A stretch of DNA of 64,000 bases from positions 1 through 64,000 of the forward strand of contig NZ_JIBU02000014.1 of NCBI RefSeq assembly GCF_000633595.2. Direction: 5' to 3'. Within the stretch, counting starts at the first letter, position 1. Each line of letters begins with the position of its first letter. Shown in pieces: positions 50,581-59,216 of the stretch. The position numbers and the translations under genes are program-made. This DNA is from Clostridium drakei. GTDB taxonomy: Bacteria > Bacillota > Clostridia > Clostridiales > Clostridiaceae. The notes below the pieces were generated by a model. The model was not told where the DNA came from and did not search any database. It was given only the letters and a program-made list of their open reading frames with translations.

Positions 50581-50821
50581 GTTTGAATTTTAACTTTTAT
50601 GCAGTGATATATGATAAGGGTGTCATCACATAAGCTAAATTGTTTTAGTATTATTCTTAGCTTGAAGATTTGGGAAGCCTTAGAACTTTAGTCCTGTCTG
50701 AGGGAACCGAGTTTGACAAAGTTCTTAGGTTTTCCAAATCTTCAAGCTTTAGAATAATTAAAACATTTAGCCGTGATGACACCCTTATCATATATCACGA
50801 AATGAAAGTTAAAATCCAAAC
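50581..50821. repeat. Long near-perfect inverted repeat (MITE-like or hairpin RNA)
   Basis: The left arm is 50581-50693 and the right arm 50715-50821, around a loop of about 21 bases (50694-50714). Examples of pairing: TGATAAGGGTGTCATCAC with GTGATGACACCCTTATCA, AGCTTGAAGATTTGG with CCAAATCTTCAAGCT, AGAACTTTAGTC with GACAAAGTTCT. About 85-90% of positions pair. No credible coding frame lies inside. It resembles a miniature transposon, or a single long hairpin RNA. Confidence 0.85.
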
Positions 50822-50905
50822 TTCCACTGCACTCTTGCATCACAGTATGCTTATATTAACTCGAAATTTTATGTTTGAAAGTTGAATTAAATAAAACATA
50901 CTCTT

Positions 50906-51829
50906 TTAGTTTTCATGAATAACAAGTTCTAGAACATCTGGGCGTGAATAATGGCCTGTCCCGTCGAATTCCATACGGCTAAGAGGAACTTGTTCCATAT
51001 CGATGTCTATATAAATAATTTCTTCTTTATCCCATACAGGGGCTTTAACGTAATGTCCAAATGGGTCTACAATGCAGCTGCCGCCGGTAAGAACACCCTC
51101 TGGTAATTTTGCTATTTCCTCTGGACAATGGAAGATATCAGGATACATATCCTTTGTTACATATTGATTTACATTGATTACATAACAATGTCCTTCTATT
51201 GCTATATGGCGTATTGTAGTTTGCCATTCTTCATTGTTATTTGTATTAGGAGCAAGATAAAGTGATACTCCCTTCATATAAAGAGCTGCACGTGCTAAAG
51301 GCATATAATTTTCCCAACAAATCAAGCTGCCCATGTTTCCCCATGGAGTATCGATGACAGGAAAGGCACCTTCATAACCATCTCCCCAGATAAAGCGTTC
51401 TGCGCCAGTTGGCTTTAATTTACGATGCTTGCTAACAAGCTTTCCTTCTGGTGAGAAAATAAGATTAGTGCAGTAAAGAGTGCAAGTGTTTATATCTCTT
51501 TCTGTGATACCAATACTTACATAAGCATTTGCTTCACTAGCTGCGTTGGCAATGCGGTCTGTATCAGCACTTGGTACAATGACAGAATTATCATAATAAA
51601 CTTTCCAATCTTTTCTGCCTTCTTCGGTACGACTGCCTACAGTAAAGCCAAAGGTCATTCCATATGGATAGCAAGGAATAAAAGATTCAGGAAAAACAAT
51701 TAAATTGGCACCTTGCTTTCCGGCCTCAAGAATTTCCTGAACAACTTTATCAATAGTTGCGTCCTTATTGAACATAACGGGTGATGCTTGTACAAGAGCA
51801 ACTTTGCAATTTTTTTCTAAATTTTTCAT
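50906..51829 (-). CDS. Nitrilase
   Basis: The protein has 307 residues. The catalytic triad is seen: Glu48 in LIVFPESF, Lys137 in SKHRKLKPT, and Cys171 in GSLICWENYMPLAR. The segment after the cysteine (C-W-E-N-Y-M-P) is that of true nitrilases, which hydrolyse a nitrile to the acid and ammonia, rather than amidases or Nit-type proteins. The arylacetonitrilase/aliphatic nitrilase group is most similar by motif; the substrate is not decided. The start has ATAGGAGGCGTTATA. It is divergent from the MocR-type gene at 51949 and likely controlled by it. Confidence 0.9.
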   Translation of the reverse strand: MKNLEKNCKVALVQASPVMFNKDATIDKVVQEILEAGKQGANLIVFPESFIPCYPYGMTFGFTVGSRTEEGRKDWKVYYDNSVIVPSADTDRIANAASEANAYVSIGITERDINTCTLYCTNLIFSPEGKLVSKHRKLKPTGAERFIWGDGYEGAFPVIDTPWGNMGSLICWENYMPLARAALYMKGVSLYLAPNTNNNEEWQTTIRHIAIEGHCYVINVNQYVTKDMYPDIFHCPEEIAKLPEGVLTGGSCIVDPFGHYVKAPVWDKEEIIYIDIDMEQVPLSRMEFDGTGHYSRPDVLELVIHEN

Positions 51830-51874
51830 TATAACGCCTCCTATGTATTTTTATATTATTTATGTTTTGATTAT

Positions 51875-51928
51875 ATTATAGTATAATTGCAGTATCAATT
51901 GATAAAACTTCAATCTGTTATAGTACAA
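51875..51928. promoter_or_regulatory. Direct repeats between nitrilase and MocR genes
   Basis: ATTATAGTATAA at 51875-51886 and GTTATAGTACAA at 51917-51928 are direct repeats 42 bases apart in the shared intergenic region. MocR regulators often bind such direct repeats; the assignment is by position. Confidence 0.4.
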
Positions 51929-51948
51929 AATCAAGGAGGCTGTTTAAA

Positions 51949-53325
51949 TTGCTAAAGTATCAGCTAATTGTTAAATATATTAAAAGCGAAATATCAAATG
52001 GAAATTTAGAGGCAAAGAAAAAGCTGCCTTCACTTAGAAGGATATCTGAATTATTTCAGTGCAGTATTGGTACAGTTTTAAAAGCTTATACTGAACTTGA
52101 AAAGGAACATATAGTTTATTCTTTATCTAAAAGTGGGTATTATGTATTAGAAAGCGATCTTTCTAATAGTAATTCACAGGATAACCCTTTAATTGATTTC
52201 TCATCAGGATCTCCAGATATTGAGTCTTTGCCTTATAAAAAATTTCAACATTGCTTAAATAATGCTATAGAACTTTATAAAGAAAATTTGTTTACCTATT
52301 CTAATCCAAAGGGATTGAATTCATTAATACAGATTTTAACTAGTCACTTAGAGGAATATCAAGTGTTTACCAAACCCGAAAATATTGTTATAACCACAGG
52401 TTCTCAACAAGCACTAAATATCTTAACAAATATGCCATTTCCAAATGGAAACTCTAAGGTTTTAGTGGAACAACCAACTTACTATGGAATGATTAGAGCG
52501 CTGGAATTGAATAATATTCCTAGTGTGGGAATTGAAAGAGGCTTTAATGGTATAAATCTTGAAGAATTAGAAAGATTGTTTAAGTATGGCAATATTAAAT
52601 TCTTTTATACCATTCCTAGGTTTCACAATCCAACAGGAAATTCATATACTAGGCAGGAAAAAGAGGCAATTGCAAAAATGGCTAAAAAGTACAATGTGTA
52701 TATTCTTGAAGATGATATTATGGCGGATTTAGAGACAGACAAGAAATCTGATCCCATATTTGCTTATGACACCTCCTCAAAGGTAATTTATTTAAAAAGC
52801 TATTCTAAAGTTCTTATGCCTGGTTTAAGAATTGCAGCAACTATATTGCCTAAATTACTCATAAATACTTTTCTGGAATATAAAAAATGGTTGGATATGA
52901 ATAGCCCAATATTATCTCAAGGTGCTTTAGAAGTTTATTTAAAGAGTGGCATGCTTGATAAACACAGAAAGAAAATAAGCAAGTTATATTCAGATAGAAT
53001 GAGCTGTTTAAAAAATACTATTTCATCATTTAAGCAGTCTAAAATAAAATATAATGTGCCTAAATCTGGATATTTTGCTTGCATTTATGTAGATAGTAAG
53101 CTGCAATATGACAAAATAATAAGTACATTATCCAATAAAAATATACAACTTTTGGATACAAGAACTTGTTTCTTAAGAGAATATAGAATTGACAACTATT
53201 TTAGAATTAGTATAAGTAAAACAAATGAAGAAAAAATTAAAAAAGGTATGCCCATATTAATAGATACTATACAGAAATATTTAACTGATGACAATGACAA
53301 TTTTCATTTTTATCCTAAAATATGA
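51949..53325 (+). CDS. MocR-type regulator: GntR HTH fused to a PLP aminotransferase fold
   Basis: The protein has 458 residues, starting at TTG 51949 with AAGGAGG upstream. The N-terminal winged helix (YQLIVKYIKSEISNGNLEAKKKLPSLRRISELFQCSIGTVLKAYTELEKE) is GntR-like. The rest is a fold-type I aminotransferase: YSNPKGLNSLIQILTSHLEEY, VITTGSQQALNIL, FYTIPRFHNPTGNSYTRQEK, ILEDDIMAD and the PLP lysine in YLKSYSKVLMPGLRI. MocR proteins (GabR, PdxR) are regulators that use PLP as ligand. The position opposite the nitrilase suggests it as target. A dual enzymatic role cannot be excluded. Confidence 0.88.
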   Translation: MLKYQLIVKYIKSEISNGNLEAKKKLPSLRRISELFQCSIGTVLKAYTELEKEHIVYSLSKSGYYVLESDLSNSNSQDNPLIDFSSGSPDIESLPYKKFQHCLNNAIELYKENLFTYSNPKGLNSLIQILTSHLEEYQVFTKPENIVITTGSQQALNILTNMPFPNGNSKVLVEQPTYYGMIRALELNNIPSVGIERGFNGINLEELERLFKYGNIKFFYTIPRFHNPTGNSYTRQEKEAIAKMAKKYNVYILEDDIMADLETDKKSDPIFAYDTSSKVIYLKSYSKVLMPGLRIAATILPKLLINTFLEYKKWLDMNSPILSQGALEVYLKSGMLDKHRKKISKLYSDRMSCLKNTISSFKQSKIKYNVPKSGYFACIYVDSKLQYDKIISTLSNKNIQLLDTRTCFLREYRIDNYFRISISKTNEEKIKKGMPILIDTIQKYLTDDNDNFHFYPKI

Positions 53326-53474
53326 ATTATTGTTTTGGAAATATTGATAAAAGTATAGTAAAATGTATAAGGTGGATTGTCCAAGTGCATGTTAAAGTCT
53401 GTTTTTATGCTATTATAAAAAACATTATTGATTATTGTAATATATGAAAAAAAGGAACTATAGGAGGATACATT

Positions 53475-54599
53475 ATGAAAATTTCAAAGAAAGATGCGTT
53501 GACATGGTTTGAATTCTTTTCAACATTGCCAGAAGATGAAGAACTTATGATAAAGCAACAAGAAATCATTTATGCTACCTTTGCACAAATTGAGGCAGCA
53601 ATTGATGATAGAAATAAAAAATTAATGTCAGAAATTAAAGGTTTAAAAACCTTGGAGAATAGAACTTTTTTTGTTGGAGATGAAAGCAAATTCTCTAAAG
53701 GATGTCGTTCTTGCTTATTAGGAACTGGTTTGAGTGCAATTAGAAAAACCAATAAATGTAACATAGAGTGTAAGTTTTGTTATAATTATGGGGATCTAGA
53801 TAATATTCCTCCAATTGGTGAAGGTATGTGGGAAATTGGTGGTACGAAATTTTATGAGAAGGATATAGATTTACTTCTTTCAATACACAAGAAACCTACT
53901 GGTATTTCATACGTTTATTTAGAACCATTTATGGAAATTGAAAAATACTATTCTATTATAAAGAAATTTAATGATGCCAATATTCATCAACACCTATATA
54001 CAAATGGCATTTTAGCTACTTCAGAGACATTGAAAGCACTAGGTGAAGCTGGTCTTGACGAGATACGTTTTAACTTGGGGGCGTCTAATTGCTCAGATAA
54101 AGTTATTGAAAATATTAAAATAGCAAAAAAATATATTAAAAATGTAGGCATTGAAACTCCAATGACTCCTGAGTTTTTTGAAGCATTTTTTAAGAAAAAG
54201 CAAGCGATTTTAGATACAAAACTTGATTTTATTAATTGTGCAGAATTACATTTAAATGAGAATAACATAGACAATTATTATGGAGAAAATATGTACATTT
54301 CCAGACAAGGCTACATATCTCCAATTTGGAGCAGAAAATTAACTTTTGAATTCATGAAAATAGCTGATGAAGAAAAATGGGATTTATTAGTTCATGATTG
54401 TTCAAATCATACAAAATTTGCTAGAGATTTGAATTTGAGCAGCAAAGAAGGAAAATGGTTTGGGGCTAGTGATTATGCCTGTGAGTTTGCAAAGGTACCA
54501 TACGAAGCATTTTTGTCAATACTTCGTGATGACAATTTTAAATTTTTAAGTGAAGAGGAATTGCCTCAGGGATATAAACCAGGAGAGATGATTTTTTAG
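53475..54599 (+). CDS. Radical SAM protein
   Basis: The protein has 374 residues. The cluster motif is C-x3-C-x2-C in KCNIECKFCYNYGD (Cys95, Cys99, Cys102), with two preceding cysteines (Cys77, Cys80, in SKGCRSC) that could form or modify another site. ISYVYLEPFMEIEKYY and HLYTNGILATSETLKALGEAGLDEIRFNLGAS are typical barrel strands of the family. The C-terminal part (about 230-370) is unassigned. No peptide substrate or partner gene adjoins. TAGGAGGATACATT precedes the ATG. Confidence 0.82.
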   Translation: MKISKKDALTWFEFFSTLPEDEELMIKQQEIIYATFAQIEAAIDDRNKKLMSEIKGLKTLENRTFFVGDESKFSKGCRSCLLGTGLSAIRKTNKCNIECKFCYNYGDLDNIPPIGEGMWEIGGTKFYEKDIDLLLSIHKKPTGISYVYLEPFMEIEKYYSIIKKFNDANIHQHLYTNGILATSETLKALGEAGLDEIRFNLGASNCSDKVIENIKIAKKYIKNVGIETPMTPEFFEAFFKKKQAILDTKLDFINCAELHLNENNIDNYYGENMYISRQGYISPIWSRKLTFEFMKIADEEKWDLLVHDCSNHTKFARDLNLSSKEGKWFGASDYACEFAKVPYEAFLSILRDDNFKFLSEEELPQGYKPGEMIF

Positions 54600-54646
54600 A
54601 TAGTATCTTGATGTGAAAGATTTTGGAATAGATGTAGTTCACATGG

Positions 54647-54675
54647 GCAATCAGAAGGTTATGCACTCTGATTGC
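54647..54675. terminator. Small hairpin between convergent genes
   Basis: GCAATCAGA at 54647-54655 and TCTGATTGC at 54667-54675; it overlaps the last codons of the YczE-like gene. Confidence 0.55.
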
Positions 54676-55339
54676 TTCCAGAATCTTCATTTACACGTAT
54701 ATTATTTCTAGACTTAAAATATTGAAAAATAGCACTATATATTTTTGTTATATTTCCTACAAGTACAGCACAAATTATTGTCCCTTCACGTACTCCTTTT
54801 ATATTTCCGAAAGTAAAAAGTGAAATTATTATTGCAATTATACATAGGGTAGAATCAAGAGCAATTTTTATATTTCCAAACTTTTTTGTGAATTTATTAG
54901 AGATGGCTTTTACAACACCTTCTCCAGGATTTATAATTACATTGGCAATAACCTGTAAATATACTCCTAAAGCAAGAAGAAAACAGCCAGAAAGCAAAAC
55001 AAGTATTTTTACTAAATAAGCATCAGGATTTACAAAGGCGAAAATGCTCATTCCTAAATCAACGAAAAAACCAAAACATGGACCTACAAATAATTGAAGA
55101 TACTGTTCTTTGGGAAAATCTTTTCTTAAAACAATTATTTCCACAATAAAAAATAAAATACTCAATAAAAAAGTAAATTGTCCAACAGTAAGCGGAAATA
55201 TCATTGAAAGTACATAGGGCAAACTGTTAATTGGAGAGGTTCCTAAACCTGATTTTGAGGTTAAGCTTATTCCTAAACCCATAAAAAATAAGCCAGATAT
55301 GAATATAAAATATCTTATAATTATTTTAAGCTTTGACAT
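54659..55339 (-). CDS. YczE/YitT-like membrane protein
   Basis: The protein has 226 residues with about six hydrophobic segments. MGLGISLTSKSGLGTSPINSLPYVLS at the start and LGVYLQVIANVIINPGEGVVKAIS in the middle match the YczE/YyaS group (DUF6198) of membrane proteins, of which B. subtilis YczE is known for an effect on lipopeptide production. The transport function is unknown. GGAGGCATCATTA precedes the ATG. The gene is divergent from the MarR regulator at 55531, with operator candidates in between. Confidence 0.8.
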   Translation of the reverse strand: MSKLKIIIRYFIFISGLFFMGLGISLTSKSGLGTSPINSLPYVLSMIFPLTVGQFTFLLSILFFIVEIIVLRKDFPKEQYLQLFVGPCFGFFVDLGMSIFAFVNPDAYLVKILVLLSGCFLLALGVYLQVIANVIINPGEGVVKAISNKFTKKFGNIKIALDSTLCIIAIIISLFTFGNIKGVREGTIICAVLVGNITKIYSAIFQYFKSRNNIRVNEDSGSNQSA

Positions 55340-55379
55340 TAATGATGCCTCCTAATTAGAAAATTTTATCTATAATAAT

Positions 55380-55512
55380 AGTTTCGTATGCAACTATTAT
55401 TATAGTGTTCTATTACGTTAGTGTCAATATTTAGTAGGATTTACTTCTGTTATTAGGGGATTAATTGACATAAAAGTTTTGTTACTTTAAAATTAAAGTT
55501 GCATATAAAACT
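55380..55512. promoter_or_regulatory. Divergent control region with two mirrored MarR-site candidates and a promoter
   Basis: AGTTTCGTATGCAACT at 55380-55395 and AGTTGCATATAAAACT at 55497-55512 are near-reverse complements of each other. TTGACA at 55465-55470 and TAAAAT at 55488-55493 (17-bp spacing) form the promoter of the marR-like gene, and the second site lies just after its -10. Confidence 0.65.
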
Positions 55513-55530
55513 GAAATTAGGAGAACTATT

Positions 55531-55953
55531 ATGAAAAATTTATCAAAATATATTTCTGTGGCACACAGACGTTCACAAATATTTTATACAGAACAGCTTG
55601 AAAAAATAGGAATTAGCAGTGGACAGTTTATGTATATAGTTTGTATTTGTGAAAATCCAGGGTACACTCAGGATGAATTATCTCAACAATTGATTATAGA
55701 TAAGAGTACTGTAGCAAAGGTTTTATCTCAGCTTGAAGCAAATGGCTTTATTACTAAAATTACAAATTCAAATGATAGACGTGCATTTAATATTTTTCCT
55801 ACAGATAAAGCACTCAATATTTATCCTAAAATATTAGAAATAAAAGATCGGTGGCATCGTGAAATAACAGAGGGTTTAAGTGATATAGAATGTGATGTTT
55901 TTCAAAAGCTAATGGAAAAGGTTATGGAAAATAGCATTAAGAATTGCAAATAA
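55531..55953 (+). CDS. MarR-family transcriptional regulator
   Basis: The protein has 140 residues. It is a winged helix with a dimer interface: GISSGQFMYIVCICENPGYTQDELSQQLIIDKSTVAKVLSQLEANGFITKITNSNDRRAFNIFPTDKA. The D-x-R-x wing (NDRRAFNIF) and the recognition helix (KSTVAKVLSQLE) are typical. The protein probably represses itself and the divergent YczE-like gene through the mirrored sites at 55380 and 55497. AGGAGAACTATT precedes the ATG. Confidence 0.9.
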   Translation: MKNLSKYISVAHRRSQIFYTEQLEKIGISSGQFMYIVCICENPGYTQDELSQQLIIDKSTVAKVLSQLEANGFITKITNSNDRRAFNIFPTDKALNIYPKILEIKDRWHREITEGLSDIECDVFQKLMEKVMENSIKNCK

Positions 55954-56008
55954 ATAAAATTTGAGGTAATCTAACTATAATATTATTTGCTACAAAGGAG
56001 AAATTTAA

Positions 56009-56908
56009 TTGGAGATATTGAAAGTTAAAGGGAATACATATTGCATTGACACTGGAATGTCATACATACCATTTTATAAAATTAATGATGAAGAAATTAT
56101 TATGTTGGATACTGGTTGGAAAAATGGAGAGCGTGAAGGTATAGAGGAAGTTTTGGAAAGCAATAATTTTAGGGTTAGGGCTATTCTAAATAGTCATGCT
56201 CATGTGGATCATATTGGAAATAATACATATTTAAAAAATAAATATGATTGTATAATTGCCATGGCTGCTTATGAGGCTAATATTTGTAGTTCTGAGATTA
56301 ATCTTAAGCTTTATTATGGAAGTCAAACTTTGAAGGAAGTAAAGGAACATTTTGGACATATGATTTGTAAAACTGATATAAGAATAGCTGAAGATCAAGA
56401 TAATGTATCAATATGTGGGGTTAATTTTAAAATTCTTCATACACCTGGCCACAGCCCTGCACACATATGTATTATAACACCTGATGATGTTGCATATATG
56501 GGGGATGCTCTTATAAGCTATGAAGTAATGAAGGGGGCAAAGATGCCTTATGCTTACATATTGAGTGAAGACATGAAAAGCAAGGCAAAGCTTTATGACT
56601 TAAATTACAGTAAATATGTAGTTGCACATAAAGGAATGTATGATGATATTAAAAAACTAATAAGTGATAACATTGATTTTTATGAAAGCAGAGCAATGAG
56701 AATATACGAAGCAATAGATAAGGCTATGACTATGGAAGAGGTTATGAAAGTTGTCATTAAAAGATTTCATATCAATATAAATGATGTATATAAATATTAC
56801 GTTATAGAAAGAATGTTAAAATCTTATATGGATTATTTATATGAAATAGAAAAGCTTAATTTAATTATGGAAGATGGATTTCTTAAATATGTGAAAAATG
56901 AAAACTAA
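56009..56908 (+). CDS. Metallo-beta-lactamase-fold hydrolase
   Basis: The protein has 299 residues, TTG start at 56009 with AAAGGAG upstream. The zinc motif is NSHAHVDHIGNN (H-x-H-x-D-H), with further ligands in HTPGHSPAHICI, YMGDALISY and VVAHKGMYDD, as in the glyoxalase II/MBL group. A helical C-terminal tail of about 80 residues follows. It stands 55 bases after the MarR gene, so it may belong to its transcript. The substrate is unknown. Confidence 0.85.
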   Translation: MEILKVKGNTYCIDTGMSYIPFYKINDEEIIMLDTGWKNGEREGIEEVLESNNFRVRAILNSHAHVDHIGNNTYLKNKYDCIIAMAAYEANICSSEINLKLYYGSQTLKEVKEHFGHMICKTDIRIAEDQDNVSICGVNFKILHTPGHSPAHICIITPDDVAYMGDALISYEVMKGAKMPYAYILSEDMKSKAKLYDLNYSKYVVAHKGMYDDIKKLISDNIDFYESRAMRIYEAIDKAMTMEEVMKVVIKRFHININDVYKYYVIERMLKSYMDYLYEIEKLNLIMEDGFLKYVKNEN

Positions 56909-56950
56909 TATTAAAAGCAAAAATTATAGTTGCTTTAGAGGTTGAAGTAA

Positions 56951-58096
56951 ATGAAGAATGATTATAAGAGGACTACTCCAGAGGAAGCATTAAAGAAGTT
57001 AACGGAAGAAGGACGAGGAAGCTTAAAAATATATATAGGTTATGCTCCAGGTGTAGGAAAGACTTATGCTATGCTCAATGATGCCAATGGTAGACTTAAC
57101 AAAGGAGAAAAGATAATAATTGGTTATTTAGAGTCTCATCAGAGAAAAGAAACAGAAAGTCAAATAGGTAATCTTGAAGCTGTGCCTAGAAAGAGTCTTG
57201 AGTATAACAATGTGGCAATGGAAGAAATGGATACGGAGGCTATAATAGGAACAAAACCAGATACTGTGCTTATAGATGAGCTAGCACATACAAATGTACC
57301 AGGTTCTAAAAATAAAAAGAGATATGAAGATGTTGAAGATATTTTAAGCCAAGGAATAAACGTGGTTTCTACATTAAATATTCAACATTTGGAAAGTCTT
57401 AATGATGTAATAAGGCAAATTACAGGTATCACTGTGAGAGAAACTATACCAGATAAAATTATAGAAAAAGCAGATGAAGTAGTAGTAATAGATATTGCAC
57501 CAGCAGCTCTTCAAAGTAGACTTAAAGAAGGATATGTATACAAAAATGACAATATTGCTAGAGCTCTTAAAAACTTTTTTAGACTAGGCAATTTAAATGC
57601 ACTTAGGGAAATTGCCCTCCGTCAAACTGCCGAAGAAGTTGATGAAGATCTTGAAGAATATAGAAAAGAACATGGAATTAAAGAACACTGGCATGTGATA
57701 GAAAGAGTAATGGTATGCATAAGTCCTAGTCCAACATCTAAAAAACTTATTCGAAGAGGTGCTAGAATAGCAAAGAGATTTAAATGTGAATGGATTGTGG
57801 TTAATATAAATAGTAAAAGAATTTTTGCACCAAAAATCACTGAAAAGGATGCTGCTACTTTAGAAGGACATTTTAAATTAGCAAGGCAGTTAGGTGCAGA
57901 AGTTGTAAATTTGACTGGGAAGAGTATATCAAAGGAATTAGCTCAGTTTGCAACTGAAAAGTATATAACACAGATTATTATTGGACATAGTACAAGAACA
58001 AAGATAGAAACTTTATTAAGAGGTTCGACGGTTACAAGACTACTAAAGCATACAAGAGATATAGAAGTTCATGTTATACCAAATGATTTAATATGA
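56951..58096 (+). CDS. kdpD: Short KdpD: N-terminal KdpD and USP domains without kinase
   Basis: The protein has 381 residues. The KdpD domain has Walker A GYAPGVGKT (30-38), a Walker-B-like DELAHTN (109-115), and GINVVSTLNIQHLESLNDVIRQITG. Residues about 245-375 are the UspA-like domain (ERVMVCISPSPTSKKLIRRGARIAKRF, ITQIIIGHSTRTKIETLLRGST), the c-di-AMP site in Staphylococcus KdpD. The membrane helices, HisKA and HATPase of full KdpD are absent. Such short forms occur in several clostridia near kdp genes. Here it lies 900 bases before kdpFABC, with a minus-strand gene in between, and no kdpE is visible. GAGGTTGAAGTAA precedes ATG 56951. Confidence 0.88.
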   Translation: MKNDYKRTTPEEALKKLTEEGRGSLKIYIGYAPGVGKTYAMLNDANGRLNKGEKIIIGYLESHQRKETESQIGNLEAVPRKSLEYNNVAMEEMDTEAIIGTKPDTVLIDELAHTNVPGSKNKKRYEDVEDILSQGINVVSTLNIQHLESLNDVIRQITGITVRETIPDKIIEKADEVVVIDIAPAALQSRLKEGYVYKNDNIARALKNFFRLGNLNALREIALRQTAEEVDEDLEEYRKEHGIKEHWHVIERVMVCISPSPTSKKLIRRGARIAKRFKCEWIVVNINSKRIFAPKITEKDAATLEGHFKLARQLGAEVVNLTGKSISKELAQFATEKYITQIIIGHSTRTKIETLLRGSTVTRLLKHTRDIEVHVIPNDLI

Positions 58097-58160
58097 AAGG
58101 GATTGTTTCACTAAGAATATATATTATTATATATTTATTCTTAATGAAACAATCCTTTTA
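58096..58160. terminator. Strong bidirectional terminator
   Basis: AAGGGATTGTTTCACTAAGA and its mirrored arm ending TTAATGAAACAATCCTTTT bracket an AT-rich loop. It separates the short kdpD from the gene on the opposite strand. Confidence 0.85.
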
Positions 58161-58169
58161 TATATAGAG

Positions 58170-58517
58170 CTAATGCCTATTGAATACAAGGCTTCCTTTG
58201 CTTGAAAAATTTGAAAATGAAATTCTTGTTCCTTCTACTTTTCCATTTATATGTTTATTACTGAATAGGCGAGAAAAGGAATTATTGGGTATAAGTATTA
58301 TTTTGTTATCTTCAATTGAATATTTACCATATACACTTTCTTCATCTTTTCCAAAGGTATTTACTAGAGTGAAGTTGTTATCTTTTTTTAATTCTAAGAT
58401 TATAGAAGTGCTTGTCTGACAAAAATATTTACCATAGTAAGGATTTGAGTGAGAATTACCAGGTAGTAACAATATTAAGATGATTATTATAATTATAGAT
58501 AGTGTTAAACCTTTCAT
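58170..58517 (-). CDS. Small secreted protein of unknown function
   Basis: The protein has 115 residues. A signal peptide is likely (LTLSIIIIIILILLLPGNSHS). The mature part holds four or five strands (NPYYGKYFCQTSTSIILELKKDN, FTLVNTFGKDEESVYGKYSIEDNKIILIPNN, GKVEGTRISFSNFS), like the small beta-barrel 'stress/lipocalin-like' secreted proteins of clostridia that report dose with substrate. No motif identifies a function. AAGGGG lies upstream of the ATG. It is convergent with kdpD. Confidence 0.6.
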   Translation of the reverse strand: MKGLTLSIIIIIILILLLPGNSHSNPYYGKYFCQTSTSIILELKKDNNFTLVNTFGKDEESVYGKYSIEDNKIILIPNNSFSRLFSNKHINGKVEGTRISFSNFSSKGSLVFNRH

Positions 58518-58990
58518 TTATTTAATACCCCTTTCTATTATGTTAAGTAATTTACAATTAGTAATTATAATGTTTGGGGTAAGTTATTTAAAATTTAATA
58601 AGAAAATAATTAAAATGTTATCCATAATGTAAGATGTAATTAAAGCTAAATAGGTAGTTAAATCTAACATTTTTTAACGTTTAATAAGTATTTGGATTAG
58701 AATGATTAAAAATCAGAATATTAAGATATATTTGGAGTATAAACATAGTAATTTTACTCCTTTTTTTAATGCATTGTCAATTTATGATACTAAGGTTAAA
58801 TTAAGAAAACAGTAAAAATTACTAAGAATTATAGGTATATTTTGCTTAAACTGTTCTTAATAAATTAGAGTTTTTTAAATTAAGATTAATATTAAATTTT
58901 AAATTTTACATTGATGAAAGTATAATCTGGGTATGCATTTGGGGGAAATACATTAAAATTAATACTTCATGATTAAAGGAGGTTTTTAAT
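58518..58990 (+). promoter_or_regulatory. Leader and promoter region of kdp
   Basis: AT-rich. It contains GGAGTA...TACTCC followed by seven T (58735-58772), a possible terminator or attenuator, and TATAAT at 58920-58925 without a good -35, as expected for an activator-dependent promoter. I found no ydaO-type riboswitch core. Confidence 0.4.
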
Positions 58991-59092
58991 ATGTTGGATA
59001 TTATGTTTGCTGCAGTTCTATTTATAGGTTTTGTAGCCTTGAGATTTTTTATTGAATGGTGTGATGGGCAAATTGAAAATAAGAAGGATTAA
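58991..59092 (+). CDS. 33-residue membrane protein at the head of kdp
   Basis: AAAGGAGG eight bases upstream makes this a well-supported small gene. The peptide reads MLDIMFAAVLFIGFVALRFF, then IEWCDGQIENKKD: one membrane helix and a charged tail. Small ORFs of this shape stand before kdpF in various bacteria. The role is unknown; it could be an accessory subunit or a regulator of the complex. Confidence 0.7.
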   Translation: MLDIMFAAVLFIGFVALRFFIEWCDGQIENKKD

Positions 59093-59111
59093 TATGTGGA
59101 GGAATTAAAAA

Positions 59112-59189
59112 ATGTGGATACTAATTATAATAACTATTTTATTGTTTGTGTATTTATGCTATGCACTCTTTAACCCTGAAAAATTTTAA
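59112..59189 (+). CDS. kdpF: KdpF, small subunit of the Kdp complex
   Basis: The protein has 25 residues: MWILIIITILLFVYLCYALF ending NPEKF. One membrane helix and the end A-L-x-x-P-E-K-F are the signature of KdpF, which stabilises KdpABC. GTGGAGGAATTAAAAA precedes the ATG; kdpA begins 27 bases downstream. Confidence 0.85.
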   Translation: MWILIIITILLFVYLCYALFNPEKF

Positions 59190-59216
59190 AATAATAGTTT
59201 TTAGGAGGAAACTTTA

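Noticed and set aside
50670-50885. A 71-codon frame across the long inverted repeat
   Set aside because: It crosses loop and right arm, has no ribosome binding site, and its content is explained by the hairpin.
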